Shown here: positions 19,339 to 28,397 of the stretch, in pieces
Layout of the letters: each line of letters begins with the position of its first letter
Numbering within the stretch: position 1 is the stretch's first letter
Assembly: GCA_003427395.1 (NCBI GenBank)
Contig: BFEA01000351.1
Span: 285,721 to 315,192, forward strand
DNA: 29,472 nt
Reading direction: 5' to 3'
Source of the DNA: Chara braunii
Lineage: Eukaryota > Streptophyta > Charophyceae > Charales > Characeae
The notes under the pieces: model-generated
Seen by the model: the letters and a program-made list of their open reading frames with translations, nothing else
Database searches by the model: none
What the model was told of the DNA's origin: nothing
Translations under genes and position numbers: made by a program

Positions 19339-19598
19339 CCTAGAAAAATCGGCACGCATGTAGAAATGATGGGACCACCAAGGACAAGGGGCCCCAAAAA
19401 TAAAAATGGGACGCCGTCCGGAATGTTGTCGGGGGCCAAGTGGGTCCAAATAATAAAAATCAGAAAACGGGACATGCGCCGGTGGGACCACTGGCGGGAG
19501 AAGAAAATGAAACTAGTATGGAGGAGAGTGGCGGAGACTTGGGATGTCCTAAGGGGACCGTGAGTAAGTACAAGGAATATCTCTACAAGCAAACGTCG

Positions 19599-19658
19599 CC
19601 GTCGAGATCAAATCTAGACGGTGGAAAATATTAGCACCACTAGTGCAAGCACTAGTGG
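19599..19658. repeat. Double-hairpin module, copy 2
   Basis: At 19599-19621, ccgtc-g-agat pairs with atct-a-gacgg (5 plus 4 bp around one mismatch). At 19637-19658, ccactagtgc and gcactagtgg flank AA (10-bp stem). The order and the 32 bases at 19627-19658 match copy 1 at 18296-18355, while the first hairpin has diverged in both arms. Confidence 0.85.
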
Positions 19659-19716
19659 GGGCCACTGGAAGAGTCATGGGGAGAAAAGAAAGCAAAATAA
19701 TAGTGTTGGGAGGGCT

Positions 19717-19751
19717 GCCCAGCAGTCCGAGATATCTCGGACTTGTTGGGC
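19717..19751. repeat. Hairpin with agtccgag arm, copy 3, perfect palindrome core
   Basis: agtccgagatatctcggact at 19724-19743 is a perfect 20-base palindrome. Outside it gccca and tgggc pair again. The left arm matches the hairpins at 18579 and 19188. A further stem follows at 19763-19778 (gagcctc/gaggctc around AA). Confidence 0.85.
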
Positions 19752-19889
19752 ATGAGAAAATAGAGCCTCAAGAGGCTCAACATGAGAAAAAGGTTGTACT
19801 TAGAAAATCGGAGCAAAAGGGGCTCAAAATTGGGCAAACGGGAGCAAAGTGGAACCCTCTAGGAGCATGGGGGTAGCATTGTTCGAATC

Positions 19890-20321
19890 CGAAATGTAAC
19901 GGCCACGTAACAGTCATGAACCTGACCTTGAATGAGGCCTTAGGGCCTAGAAGGATAGTGCATAGCATTTTGATACTTGTCGCCTTACGAATCCCGTTAG
20001 GAGAAAAGAAGTTGGTCGTTGACCCACTATCAATCAGCACACGGATGTATCGGCGGTTAATGAGTAACTTAAAGAAGGTCAGCTCCACACTTCCTTGAAC
20101 ACGGCGTTGCTGCTTGAGCTGCAGCCAATGTTCCAGGTGAGAGTGGAGGTCAACTTCCTTAGTCTTTTCCCAAGGCTCAGTGTAAAGTACTTGGACTGCA
20201 CCAACCTTGGATTCAGCGTCAGTTCGGGCTTCAAGAGCAAGATGTTGATCACATTCAGGCTCCTTGGAGGGGCCTGCAACTGACTGTTCAGCTTCCCTTG
20301 TTGTAGAGAGTGTTGATGACT
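19890..20321 (-). pseudogene. pol: Protease start of element A, truncated
   Basis: Part of the 226-codon open frame at 19777-20457. VLIDSGSTTNFFS holds the aspartic protease triplet Asp-Ser-Gly at 20023-20031, unlike the altered triplets of the other two elements. A Glu- and Lys-rich linker precedes it. After the N-terminal third of the fold the similarity fades and the hairpin-rich sequence begins. The zinc-knuckle frame upstream is different, so one indel near 20330 separates gag from protease here. Confidence 0.65.
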
Positions 20322-21867
20322 CTTCTACGCCCTTTGTCTGTTTCCCTGAAGACGATAACAATCTTGCACAGCATGCCCAGGCTTTTGACAATGCAAGCAC
20401 ACGCGCAGTTTGGATCTTCTTTCCCATTCCTTGTGACTGATGCGGAGGGCTTCCCAAGGCTTAGTAGAAGCATCCTCCGGTTTCTAAGGGATCTTTGCAT
20501 TCTTGGGGAGGTGTGCTATAGTTCCCTTACCCGAACTACGGTTAGGCCCCTTGCTCGAAGCAGTATCTTTAAAGGCATTACATTTTTCTTCAGTATTCAC
20601 GTTAGACTCAAGGACTGATGTAGAACAACCCACGTCGGAGTCCGGCTCTAGATCGTCATCCAGAGACAGATCATCCGCATAGGACTGATCCTCAGCCTCC
20701 TGATGTTTATGCAGGGCAAGCTGGTTGCTGCTTCCGTACCGCTTGCGTTGCGAGGTTCTACCTGCAGCGGGTACCTTTACACGCCTGGCGAGTTCCTTGG
20801 CTTCTAGGTTGACTAGATCCATCAGTAGCTCTCGCCAAGTGGTATGGTCTTTGAGTCCTAGCAGAGAGATGTATTCTTTAGGGGCCACAACCATGACTAC
20901 ATCCATGCAAGACACGCCAGTCAATCCCAGTTTGGCGTGGTGAACAGACCGGTCAAGTGCTGCTCCAAAGCCTGCATGGAAGTCCTCCATGTTTGGCCCT
21001 TGAGGGCCTCAAGCTTCAGTCTTGCCTTGAGCGCAGCGTCCTTATCTTGATATTGCGTGATGAGGAGGTCCTCAAGAGTACGTACAGGAGTCACTTTCAT
21101 CCACTCGGTCAGGTCAATCCTCTCATAACCTGCGGTAACATCTTGGAGTTCTATGAAACTCCGTACGACGGGCTCAGTATTAGTGCCCATGATCATGCTT
21201 CGGTCTTCCTGCGGTGTTCGCAGTACCTCGAAGTATGAGCGCATGGAGCTAATCCAAGAGGTGATATCCCCTTTCCCGTCGTACTTGGACGGCTGAGTGG
21301 CCGCCCGCTTGTCCACTACAGGACCGCTGTACTGTACGCCAGTAAAAACTGTGGCGTTTTGGGCTGATGTTCCTACATTTGGGACTATGACCAGTGCAGA
21401 ACTGTCGGCCCTGCCGCTTGAGGCGCTGGCACCGGTTCCTGCGCTTGTCACAGTTCCACTTGCTCTCGTCATGAGGACTGTGTTAGGGTGAGAGACTGAG
21501 ACTGCAGCAAATCGAGGGTTAGGAGGACGGGGGTTAGACAGTTGGGACTGTTTGAGGCTAACTATCTCAGCCTGCAGCTCTTGGTTCTGCTGCTCCAGAG
21601 TTGACACACGGGACTCAAGGTCTTCCAAGGTCCGCAGTTAAACCAAGGCTGCTACGGCGGCAACTATCTTCTCTTGGAACCGGTCATCATTCGATTCCGG
21701 AACCGCAAGGAGGGCCACCTGTTCAGAAATACTTGTGGCTCTGGCTGCTTTTCTGCCTCCCTTTCTCTGTGTATGGCGTCCTCATAAAGTTTATGAAAGA
21801 AAGGTCTCTCGTTATCGGCCGCTGCGTCCAGCATGGCCTTCCATTGCTCGGACTTGATGTCTGCCAT
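20322..21867 (-). pseudogene. gag: gag of element A with CCHC knuckle
   Basis: The likely start is the ATG at 21867 (MADIKSEQWKAMLD), inside a longer open frame that begins at 22062. Near 21690 the coding frame changes and continues as RFQEKIVAAVAALV, stop (TAA, 21638-21640), LRTLEDLESRVSTLEQQNQEL, a coiled-coil-like heptad region. A Ser/Thr/Ala-rich linker and a capsid-like block (PSKYDGKGDITSWISSMRSYF) follow. At about 20930 it changes frame again (VSCMDVVMVVAPKEYISLLG). A TAG at 20484-20486 precedes the zinc knuckle CLHCQKPGHAVQDC at 20358-20399, a clean C-x2-C-x4-H-x4-C. Two indels and at least two stops make it non-functional. Confidence 0.78.
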
Positions 21868-23353
21868 GCCGGAGGATAGGGTGTCAGTAGATCTCTCAAG
21901 AGGGGTCCGCACTTTGCTCACTTTCAGACGAACACTCCTCTTTCCCTTCCTCACACTCTCAAAAAGAACACCTCTCTCCCTTCCCTCTCTTTCCACTTTC
22001 TGCGCACGCGTCTCAATACCGGACGTAGATAGTTCAGATAAAAGAAACAAACAGTAAATCACAAAGAGTAGAAGGTAGAAGTCCTAGCCGGAGCGGCAAT
22101 TCATTTGGACTTAGAGATGGCATTCACGCAGTAGAATAAACATAAATAAAAAAAATAAAACGAAAGAGAGGACTAACTTATTGAACGGGCCCGATCAGAT
22201 TATCTGGAGATCCCCTCTTGTCTAACCTGACAAGGTTCATGTACCACAATAAATCAGCCGAAGAAAACTAACTGCAGCAATGGAGATTTCGAGGGGTGCA
22301 GACGGTCACCGAGCCAGACGCGGGGCAGTATGTGAGAACATGCATTAAGACCAGTCAAGATCCCCTTGAAAGGAATGCCCTTGCTAGCCGTATGTCCCCC
22401 AAGTTCAGCACAGCAAAGAGATGCATTGACGGCAACAGATTTGGGCCCTAAAGGTCCTGTGCCGTTGGGCCTGGTCCCACTGAGTCCCGAAGGTCCCAAG
22501 TAGGTCGTGGACCAGGACCAACGAGATAGGTGTACCAAGTCAGTCCCAAACTACCTCTACCGTACTGAAAAGGAAAAGACAACTTTCACCAGGAACTCAC
22601 CCCTACAGCCATTCAGAAATGAAAAGACATTGCACCGTAGAAAGATATGCCATTGGGAATAGATACATCATCCATCCATCCATCAGGTGAGAAAGCAATC
22701 CACATGCTCATACACACAACCAAGACCGCAGAGAAAAGGAAGAGAGTCCAACACACCCCAACAGGCCATGAAGCACCAAGCAACCTCCCACGGGCATAAC
22801 CAGGTCACACGACACTTACCTGTGAGGCCCGGCCTCCAAAGATGGATAATGACTCACCCCCCTCTCTCATAAGTCCTCCTGACCCCTAGCTACCACTACA
22901 CGAAGTGTCCTAGCATGACTAAGAGGGCCTTCCTACACCCCCGTTACAACGTCGGATTCCCCGTCGATGTCTGAAGACCAAAGTAGCGACTTGCAGCCCT
23001 CCGATGCAGATATGGCAGCCTCCTATCAAGTCTCCCTCTTGAGGGGAAGCCCAAAAGTCACTCAATGTCTTCTTGAAGTGCAGATTCCAGGTGCGAGTAC
23101 CTGTCACTCTCTACTCCCTCTCACTTACTCCAATCAGCCTCCTTTGTGTCTCGCCACCCCATCCAATCACTCAAGCAACCTGGTCAGGTTTGATGTCGAC
23201 CCTACATGACCAAACCAGATGGGGGCAGTATCCACATACCTCACTGCCCCTCTTAACCCTAACTTCCCAACCCTAATCCGAGATTAGGTTAGCCCTAACC
23301 TAATTCGGAATTAGGTTTAGGGTGACTAACACCTCTCGCCAGCATGTAAGTCC
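21868..23353 (-). other. Leader of element A between PBS and gag
   Basis: About 1.5 kb with no supported gene; 22062 to 21868 is open in the gag start frame and may be translated or leader. It contains a short (CCAT)n-like run near 22670-22685 and paired hairpins close to the PBS. A leader this long is unusual, but element B has one of 1.25 kb. Confidence 0.5.
23272..23315. repeat. Twin hairpins next to the PBS of element A
   Basis: Two 7-bp stems of nearly the same sequence stand 10 bases apart: cctaatc-cga-gattagg at 23272-23288 and cctaatt-cgg-aattagg at 23299-23315. The spacer holds a further taaccta-type repeat, so alternative pairings between the two are possible. They lie 39 bases inside the primer-binding site. 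Confidence 0.8.
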
Positions 23354-23365
23354 GCTCCGATACCA
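23354..23365 (-). promoter_or_regulatory. Primer-binding site of element A (initiator tRNA-Met)
   Basis: On the minus strand this reads TGGTATCGGAGC, complementary to the 3' end of plant initiator tRNA-Met apart from one base (A to G at position 8). It lies two bases after a CA end (CGTAACA), as expected between a 5' LTR and the internal region. Confidence 0.8.
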
Positions 23366-23367
23366 AT

Positions 23368-23488
23368 TGTTACGATCCTGGTCATTCCCAAAGTGCAAAT
23401 TCACAATGAAAGACAATTGCGAAAGAAATGAAAGCACTTGCAAAGAGATAGAGACCAGAGGAGAGAGAAAGAAGAAGAAGAAGAAGAA

Positions 23489-23535
<47 letters not shown>

Positions 23536-23746
23536 AGAAGAAGATATGCACCATCAAGACCAATGACAATTCCCCCCTTCTCTCTCCACCTACCTCCTCC
23601 TACTACTTCGCCAATCTTATTCTTCTCCCAATAATAATAATAACAATGAATGGATGAACCACAATCAATATCCGAAGTTCCCTCTTACTGCTGACTCAAC
23701 AACAACAAGTCCACCATAACTATGGCTTCCCTCCTTCAGCCTCCTC
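23368..23746 (-). mobile_element. Probable 5' LTR of element A, far end undetermined
   Basis: The LTR edge touching the PBS is at 23368 (TGTTACG on the plus strand). The outer end cannot be fixed because there is no second LTR to compare. It contains the GAA microsatellite and a short ATA-repeat near 23631-23642. The end given is a guess. Confidence 0.45.
23471..23544. repeat. (GAA)n microsatellite
   Basis: About 24 GAA units with one GAG-type interruption (aggaag near 23511). It lies inside the probable LTR of element A. Confidence 0.97.
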
Positions 23747-23786
23747 TCACATGCATAGACTATGGCGGACTACTGAGGGTCCTGCC

Positions 23787-23860
23787 CTCCTGTCCAAAGG
23801 ACAACCCAAAGCAGCTATGGCTCTGCACTCCTGTCCAAAGGACAACCCAAAGCAGCTATG
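23787..23860. repeat. 33-bp direct duplication
   Basis: The same 33 bases, starting ctcctgtccaaaggacaacc, occur at 23787-23819 and 23828-23860 (period 41), separated by 8 bases. No difference is seen between the two, so the event is recent. The period is not a multiple of three, arguing against a protein role. Confidence 0.9.
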
Positions 23861-24470
23861 CCGCTGCTGACTGATCTGCCATGCCAGACTCTGCCTCGAG
23901 CTTCCTTGATGCGGCGTTACCCCAGCTGGGGCCTTCCAGATGCAGCGCCCAACAAGGTGATGAAGATGGTGTTCACCATAGCCAGGTAGGTGCCTTGCCA
24001 CTCTCCTCCTTCGCCCCCCCTTCTTCCTCCTCCTCAAGCTGGGCTGCTCGCCATAGCCAGGCTGAGCGCTAACTCCCTTCACCTCCAAGCAGCGCTGTAT
24101 CAGTCCAGCGCAGTGCTCCAGCAGCATGTCGCCAATCCTTGCATACCGCAAATGAGGAGGAGCTACTTGCTCCTCCGAAAGATATAGCGCCCTACTGGCC
24201 TCTTGGGCGGTGACTTCCAAGGCCGAGCGGCCTCCCAGCAACCGGTACCTCCTCCCTTTCGGAGGGAAACATCATTGCAGGCTCTGCTATCCTCCGGACA
24301 GGCCCTAGACCCGGGCTACTTGGACTGGCACCGGCCTACCTCTATCCTACCGCTACTGGGCCTCTAAAAATGCCAACTTTTGTCTTCTTTTGCTTGGCCT
24401 CCAATACCCGACACTCCTACCACTACTTGAGTGGTACCGGACTACCTGCTACTTGAGTGTTTTTTCCCGT
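23861..24470. other. GC-rich repetitive junction between elements A and B
   Basis: A minus-strand frame of 164 codons (23747-24241) covers the first part. Its Arg/Lys-rich stretch is a pyrimidine tract on the plus strand, and GYGE appears twice from two copies of ccatagccagg (23977 and 24051 regions), so I do not call it a gene. At 24318-24342 and 24423-24447 a diverged repeat of the form ctacttgagtggtaccggac occurs. This marks where element B was cut off. Confidence 0.5.
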
Positions 24471-25229
24471 TGCTCTAAGTGTTGCAGGCCTACCCTTCGG
24501 GATACTAGACCCTGGGATAATCTCTATTGCATGGACGACCTCCCTCTCAACAACCCCTGTTGGCTCTTCAAATAGATCAGGGTACTTAGCAACTATTCCC
24601 TCTATCTCCGACGACATTTTCACCGGCTCGCCTGCAGCAGAGACATAAACTAAATACATACCCTCCTTCTGATTTTGCTTATAATAATTGTAGAACGAGG
24701 TCGCACACATGCACCCATAGGACTCAATCAGACTACTAGCTTTAAACTTATGTAATCTGGCGGTCCCTCCACCTGGCAATGTGTGTTTGACCACTTTTCG
24801 GTCCCAGTCAAACTGGGGCTGTGCCACAGAGAGGTAGTACATACCTAGTAACATATCCATTGGGAGCTCGTCACTTACTAGGAACGAGATAGGATGTCTC
24901 AAGTCCCCTCCCGCGTACGGGAAACAACACTCAACATCCTGGAGGTAGTCATTGACTACCATGCGCTGTTTGTTGGCACAGATTGACTCCACAGGTCGAC
25001 TCAGGCGCTGCACTCGCCCCTGTAAACGCAGCCTCTCAACGCACGCGCGACTAATAAAGTTCCTAGTCGAGCAAGTGTCATAATAGGCCCCGGCCTTGCG
25101 GCCGCCAATGACAACCTCGTTGACGAACATCTCACCCTTCGGGGCTTTGACTAGTGTCGTCCAAGAAGCTAGTGGGTCTGATCTAGACCACTCCACCTCT
25201 AGCTCCTCTAAGGACTCAAACACATTCAT
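24423..25229 (-). pseudogene. pol: Protease and RT start of element B, truncated
   Basis: 268 codons from an ATG at 25229 that overlaps the gag stop by ATGA. The aspartic protease region reads GAYYDTCSTRNFIS (triplet at 25071-25079) and later LLGMYYLSVAQPQFDWD. Asp-Thr-Cys stands where Asp-Thr/Ser-Gly is required, so the Gly is replaced by Cys (one-base change GGC to TGC). The segment YPDLFEEPTGV, then VVHAIEIIPGSSIPKGRP, is the usual entry into a Ty3/Gypsy RT. The RT then stops being recognisable, and the remaining 20 codons are unrelated sequence. The truncation removes all RT catalytic residues. Confidence 0.85.
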
Positions 25230-26662
25230 CGAAGCACATGCCCCATCGTAGGCGGGATCTTTTCGGTTACCTTCTTATTGCGGCACTTGTACTGACTATG
25301 ACCGTATTGACCACAGCGAATACAGGTCTGCCGTGAGTACCGGTCTCTCCACACGTCCTCAGTGAGACCCGCTTTCTCCCATGGAGGAGCGTTGGGGTCA
25401 ACTTGACTCCTGGACCGGGAGCCTTCGCGGCGTTTACCGGTCGCCTTACCTTTTTGAGCAACGACAGCGACTACTCCACCCTCTGAAGTTTCTACACTGG
25501 CCGCCTCTGAACCTACTCCCTCCTGGAAGTGCTCATCTACTTCGATGGTAGAACCATCATTATCGACGAACATCAAGCGACCCTTCGCCTTCCAGTTGGG
25601 AGGCAGTGTCTTCTTTCTCCCATCCATAGTGGGTGCCTGTCCATGCCCTATCTTAGCTTCAAGGTCTAGGGCCACCTTGTTGAACGAAGGAAAGTTGTGC
25701 ATATTGATGTTGGCCTCTTTTGCCAACTGGTTCCTGAGAGGCTGAGAAAAGCATCTCAAGTACGAGGTGAGTAGCACCTGGGGGTCATAGCTCACCCCTG
25801 GGACACAGATCAAACGCTCAACAGCGTCGGCGACTTCCCTTACTGACTTAAACTGCCGCGTGTGCAGTGCCAGGATCGCATCAGTGGCCCTTTGGGCCTC
25901 CTGAGGATCATGCCACCTTTCTTCCACCATCTTCAGGAAGTCCTCCAATTTCTGGGAGGCCGCCCAAGCGCGGAAGTCATGACCATACCCCTGGAGCTGC
26001 ACTAACCCACTCAACCATCTTGCTGCACTACCCTCTAGGTAGGAGGCAGCCACAAACACTTTTTCGTGTGGCAAGGTAAGTTTACACCTGACGTAGACCG
26101 GCACTGCCCTCAACCATATGTCGAGGTCTTCGCCCCTCTTATCCCTTGTGAAAGGTTTGGGAGCAGCGATGGCCGTCTTTGGGACCCATTGTGTCTGTCC
26201 CGGTCCCTGCATCACCACGGGCTGTGGACCCTGTGACACAGGTCGCTGTGCCAACTGCTGGGGCTGTGTGCCCTGCGGCTGCACAGGGTGCGAGACAACA
26301 GGCTGCGTGGTGACTGCAACCTGCAACGGAGTTTGGGTGTACACTGTCTGAACAGGAACCTGCAAGCTAGTCCATGCTGATACCCCTCCTGACAACGGCA
26401 TGCCCAGGGAAACGATCGCAACCGATGATGGAGCTACATATGGGGATACCCCAGTCACCGGTGGGACATAAGGAGGAGGATGTGCAACGGGCCAGGCACC
26501 AGGCCCGGACATTGGCGACGTGGCCTGCGTTCGCCCAACCAACAGGGCCAGACTTTGCTGGATGTCCTGAAGGATGATTGTCTGATGGTCCTGCATCTCT
26601 ACTACATTCAGCAGGACCGACCGTACAAGTCTCACATCTTCAGGCACATTCGTCAGGTCCAT
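25226..26662 (-). CDS. gag: gag of element B, capsid and zinc knuckle
   Basis: 478 codons, intact. The N-terminal 40 residues are helix-forming (MDLTNVPEDVRLVRSVLLNV), followed by a Pro/Gln/Val/Thr-rich linker to about residue 165. The capsid-like part runs from FTRDKRGEDLDIWL through FVAASYLEGSAARWL and VALDLEAKIGHG. A basic Arg/Ser region and the knuckle CIRCGQYGHSQYKC (25283-25324) close it. The ATG at 26662 lies 25 bases after the TAA of the upstream frame and in the same frame, so the true gag may start at 27127 and contain a stop. The gag stop overlaps the pol ATG (ATGA at 25226-25229). Confidence 0.85.
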   Translation of the reverse strand: MDLTNVPEDVRLVRSVLLNVVEMQDHQTIILQDIQQSLALLVGRTQATSPMSGPGAWPVAHPPPYVPPVTGVSPYVAPSSVAIVSLGMPLSGGVSAWTSLQVPVQTVYTQTPLQVAVTTQPVVSHPVQPQGTQPQQLAQRPVSQGPQPVVMQGPGQTQWVPKTAIAAPKPFTRDKRGEDLDIWLRAVPVYVRCKLTLPHEKVFVAASYLEGSAARWLSGLVQLQGYGHDFRAWAASQKLEDFLKMVEERWHDPQEAQRATDAILALHTRQFKSVREVADAVERLICVPGVSYDPQVLLTSYLRCFSQPLRNQLAKEANINMHNFPSFNKVALDLEAKIGHGQAPTMDGRKKTLPPNWKAKGRLMFVDNDGSTIEVDEHFQEGVGSEAASVETSEGGVVAVVAQKGKATGKRREGSRSRSQVDPNAPPWEKAGLTEDVWRDRYSRQTCIRCGQYGHSQYKCRNKKVTEKIPPTMGHVLR

Positions 26663-26686
26663 TTCCTCTAACTCACTAACGTCCGC

Positions 26687-27127
26687 TTATCTACGTTGCA
26701 TCCTAGCTCTTCTTCTGATCATCTTTTCTTTCTCTGCTTTTATCTTTCCTAAAGCATTCTGTAGCTGTGCCTCCTGGAGGATTGCCTCCTGTATGGCGAT
26801 CTCCTCAGGAGTCAACAGCAATGGCTGGCTCGCCATTACGCCAGTGGACTGCACCTGGGTCTGCGCGACCGTTGACCCAACAGACCCTGAACTACCGGCT
26901 TGAGAAGTCTGCATTGCTGAGGTAGACATGGCTTTCGAAACTGCGGTCTCACTCACGAGTGTCCTGCTAGCCTCCGCCGCTCTAGCCCTCCTCTTCTGTT
27001 GCTGCCTTTCCCTAAGCTGGCGGGACAAATGTCTGTCGCCCTCTAGTCCTAATGCCAAATGGGCTACTGGGCGCCTCGCCGATCGCAAAATCCGGTCGTC
27101 CGGTTGCTGTTCCTCCCTATCGCTCAT
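26687..27127 (-). CDS. N-terminal gag part or small leader ORF of element B
   Basis: 146 codons from ATG 27127 to TAA 26687-26689, in the same frame as gag downstream. It begins with MSDREEQQPDDRILRSARRP, has an Arg/Gln-rich helix (LSRQLRERQQQKRRARAAE), a Ser/Thr/Gln-rich linker, and a C-terminal Glu/Ala/Lys/Arg helix likely to form a coiled coil. Either this is the front of gag cut by one nonsense change or a genuine separate ORF. The region after the TAA stays open in frame up to the gag ATG, which fits the first view. Confidence 0.7.
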   Translation of the reverse strand: MSDREEQQPDDRILRSARRPVAHLALGLEGDRHLSRQLRERQQQKRRARAAEASRTLVSETAVSKAMSTSAMQTSQAGSSGSVGSTVAQTQVQSTGVMASQPLLLTPEEIAIQEAILQEAQLQNALGKIKAEKEKMIRRRARMQRR

Positions 27128-28382
27128 AAGCTACAGACTTGTACACAATCTGCACTGTTGCACACTGTATGCCTACCGCAGCGTAGTGCACAAACCAACA
27201 AAGTAATTGGTTGCTATTTCGAAATAGATATCACTTGAGGTCAACAGGTAAGTCGGATTCCTACAAACAAAACTATTTTTAGTCTGACTAGTCCGCAAAC
27301 AGAAACACCAGGAACAATAAACAGTTCTAACTAATGTTGTCTGTCAGATGTCAATGGCTGTACACCTAACTAATCAAAACATAAAAACAAAATCATTTGT
27401 GTGGATAGGACAGCATGGAATTTTCTTGAACTTGTCACCTAGAATCAACCCCTCCCTTAGTTCCCCTGAGTATCACTTGACGTCAGCGTCCCTGAGCGAT
27501 CTGTAGAGCGTCGCGTGTCTAAAGGTCTGTGTCCGGCCCACCCGCGTGCCCCGAGTATCCGCTGAGCTGGCCAGCCTTGCACGTATATTTATCCTTGGCG
27601 TGCCGCGAGCCTTACATCACTGGCTGATCCAGAGGCATTTTAACATCTGCCCCCAAGTGACATCAGGAATTATTTTACGTCGCAACAGGACGACGATCAC
27701 AGCCAGTGATATCCCCTTCCCGTGTTTATTTATAGACGCCGGGTGCTCGTCTTTCCTGTAGGGCTGGCCTGCCCAGTAGTACCCATCTAACAGCGCAGCA
27801 AGCCGAACAAAGGACAAGCAGCAAGGCATGCATGCTCTACTCCCTGTGGGTTGGCATGGTGACCGTGACCCAGTGCTTCGTCCAGGGCCCTTCAGAAAGC
27901 TCCGCCCATCTCCACCCAGATGCTCCACGTGAACATTGCCGACTCTCAAGTTTGAGCGCACTCCACACCTCACGATGAGAGGACTCTCAAGAAGGAACAC
28001 ACAACCTCACGGTAAGAAGTGTCGGAGAGGGAAGATAAGGTTAAGAGCAACGTACCTCAATTAGTTGCCCCCAACCACAGAGATAATCTCACCAGATAAC
28101 CAAATGGCGATTGCGATGACCAGTCACTGCATCGGCACAACCAGCATTATTTCGCCGTTCCACCTCAGCATCAATCGCACATTAGATAGTTCTCATTATA
28201 CTGTCCAGACCACATTAACCCCACGTAGCCTTCCTGGCGATCCCCTCACCTCCTGGGTCGCCTACACATTCGTCTCCACCCTCCTCACTACACACCACTT
28301 ACGACCAAACTCGCCCAGCAGACCGCATGTATGTACCGCACAAGGCAGAAGACAAGCGCCAGATGAGCGCAATTGTACCACA
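27128..28382 (-). other. Leader of element B between PBS and gag
   Basis: About 1.25 kb without a supported gene. A 127-codon minus frame (27617-28000) has no recognisable motif. Such a leader would carry packaging and dimerisation signals, but none can be identified by eye. Confidence 0.5.
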
Positions 28383-28394
28383 GCTCTGATACCA
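28383..28394 (-). promoter_or_regulatory. Primer-binding site of element B (initiator tRNA-Met)
   Basis: On the minus strand TGGTATCAGAGC, the standard plant initiator tRNA-Met primer-binding sequence, lies three bases after a CA end (CCTTGCA, ATT spacer). It fixes the orientation of the element and its LTR edge at 28398. Confidence 0.92.
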
Positions 28395-28397
28395 AAT

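Larger units (their letters stand above)
19890..23746 (-). mobile_element. LTR retrotransposon A, 5' part only
   Basis: Read on the minus strand: probable LTR (from 23368 rightward), primer-binding site, 1.3-1.5 kb leader, gag with zinc knuckle and the start of protease. Recognisable protein ends at about 19890-19920, so RT, RNase H, integrase and the 3' LTR are absent. Frames shift at about 21690, 20930 and 20330. The left break may be a deletion or the edge of a later insertion. Both ends given are approximate. Confidence 0.75.

Noticed and set aside
18522-19592. Long minus-strand frame of 356 codons
   Set aside because: Its length comes from translating the N gap; the parts on each side share no coding character.
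19881-19892. gttcgaatcc, similar to a tRNA B box
   Set aside because: No A box, acceptor or anticodon stem can be arranged around it.
23747-24241. 164-codon minus-strand frame
   Set aside because: The Arg/Lys run comes from a pyrimidine tract and the repeated residues from DNA repeats, one with a period of 41 bases; no known motif.
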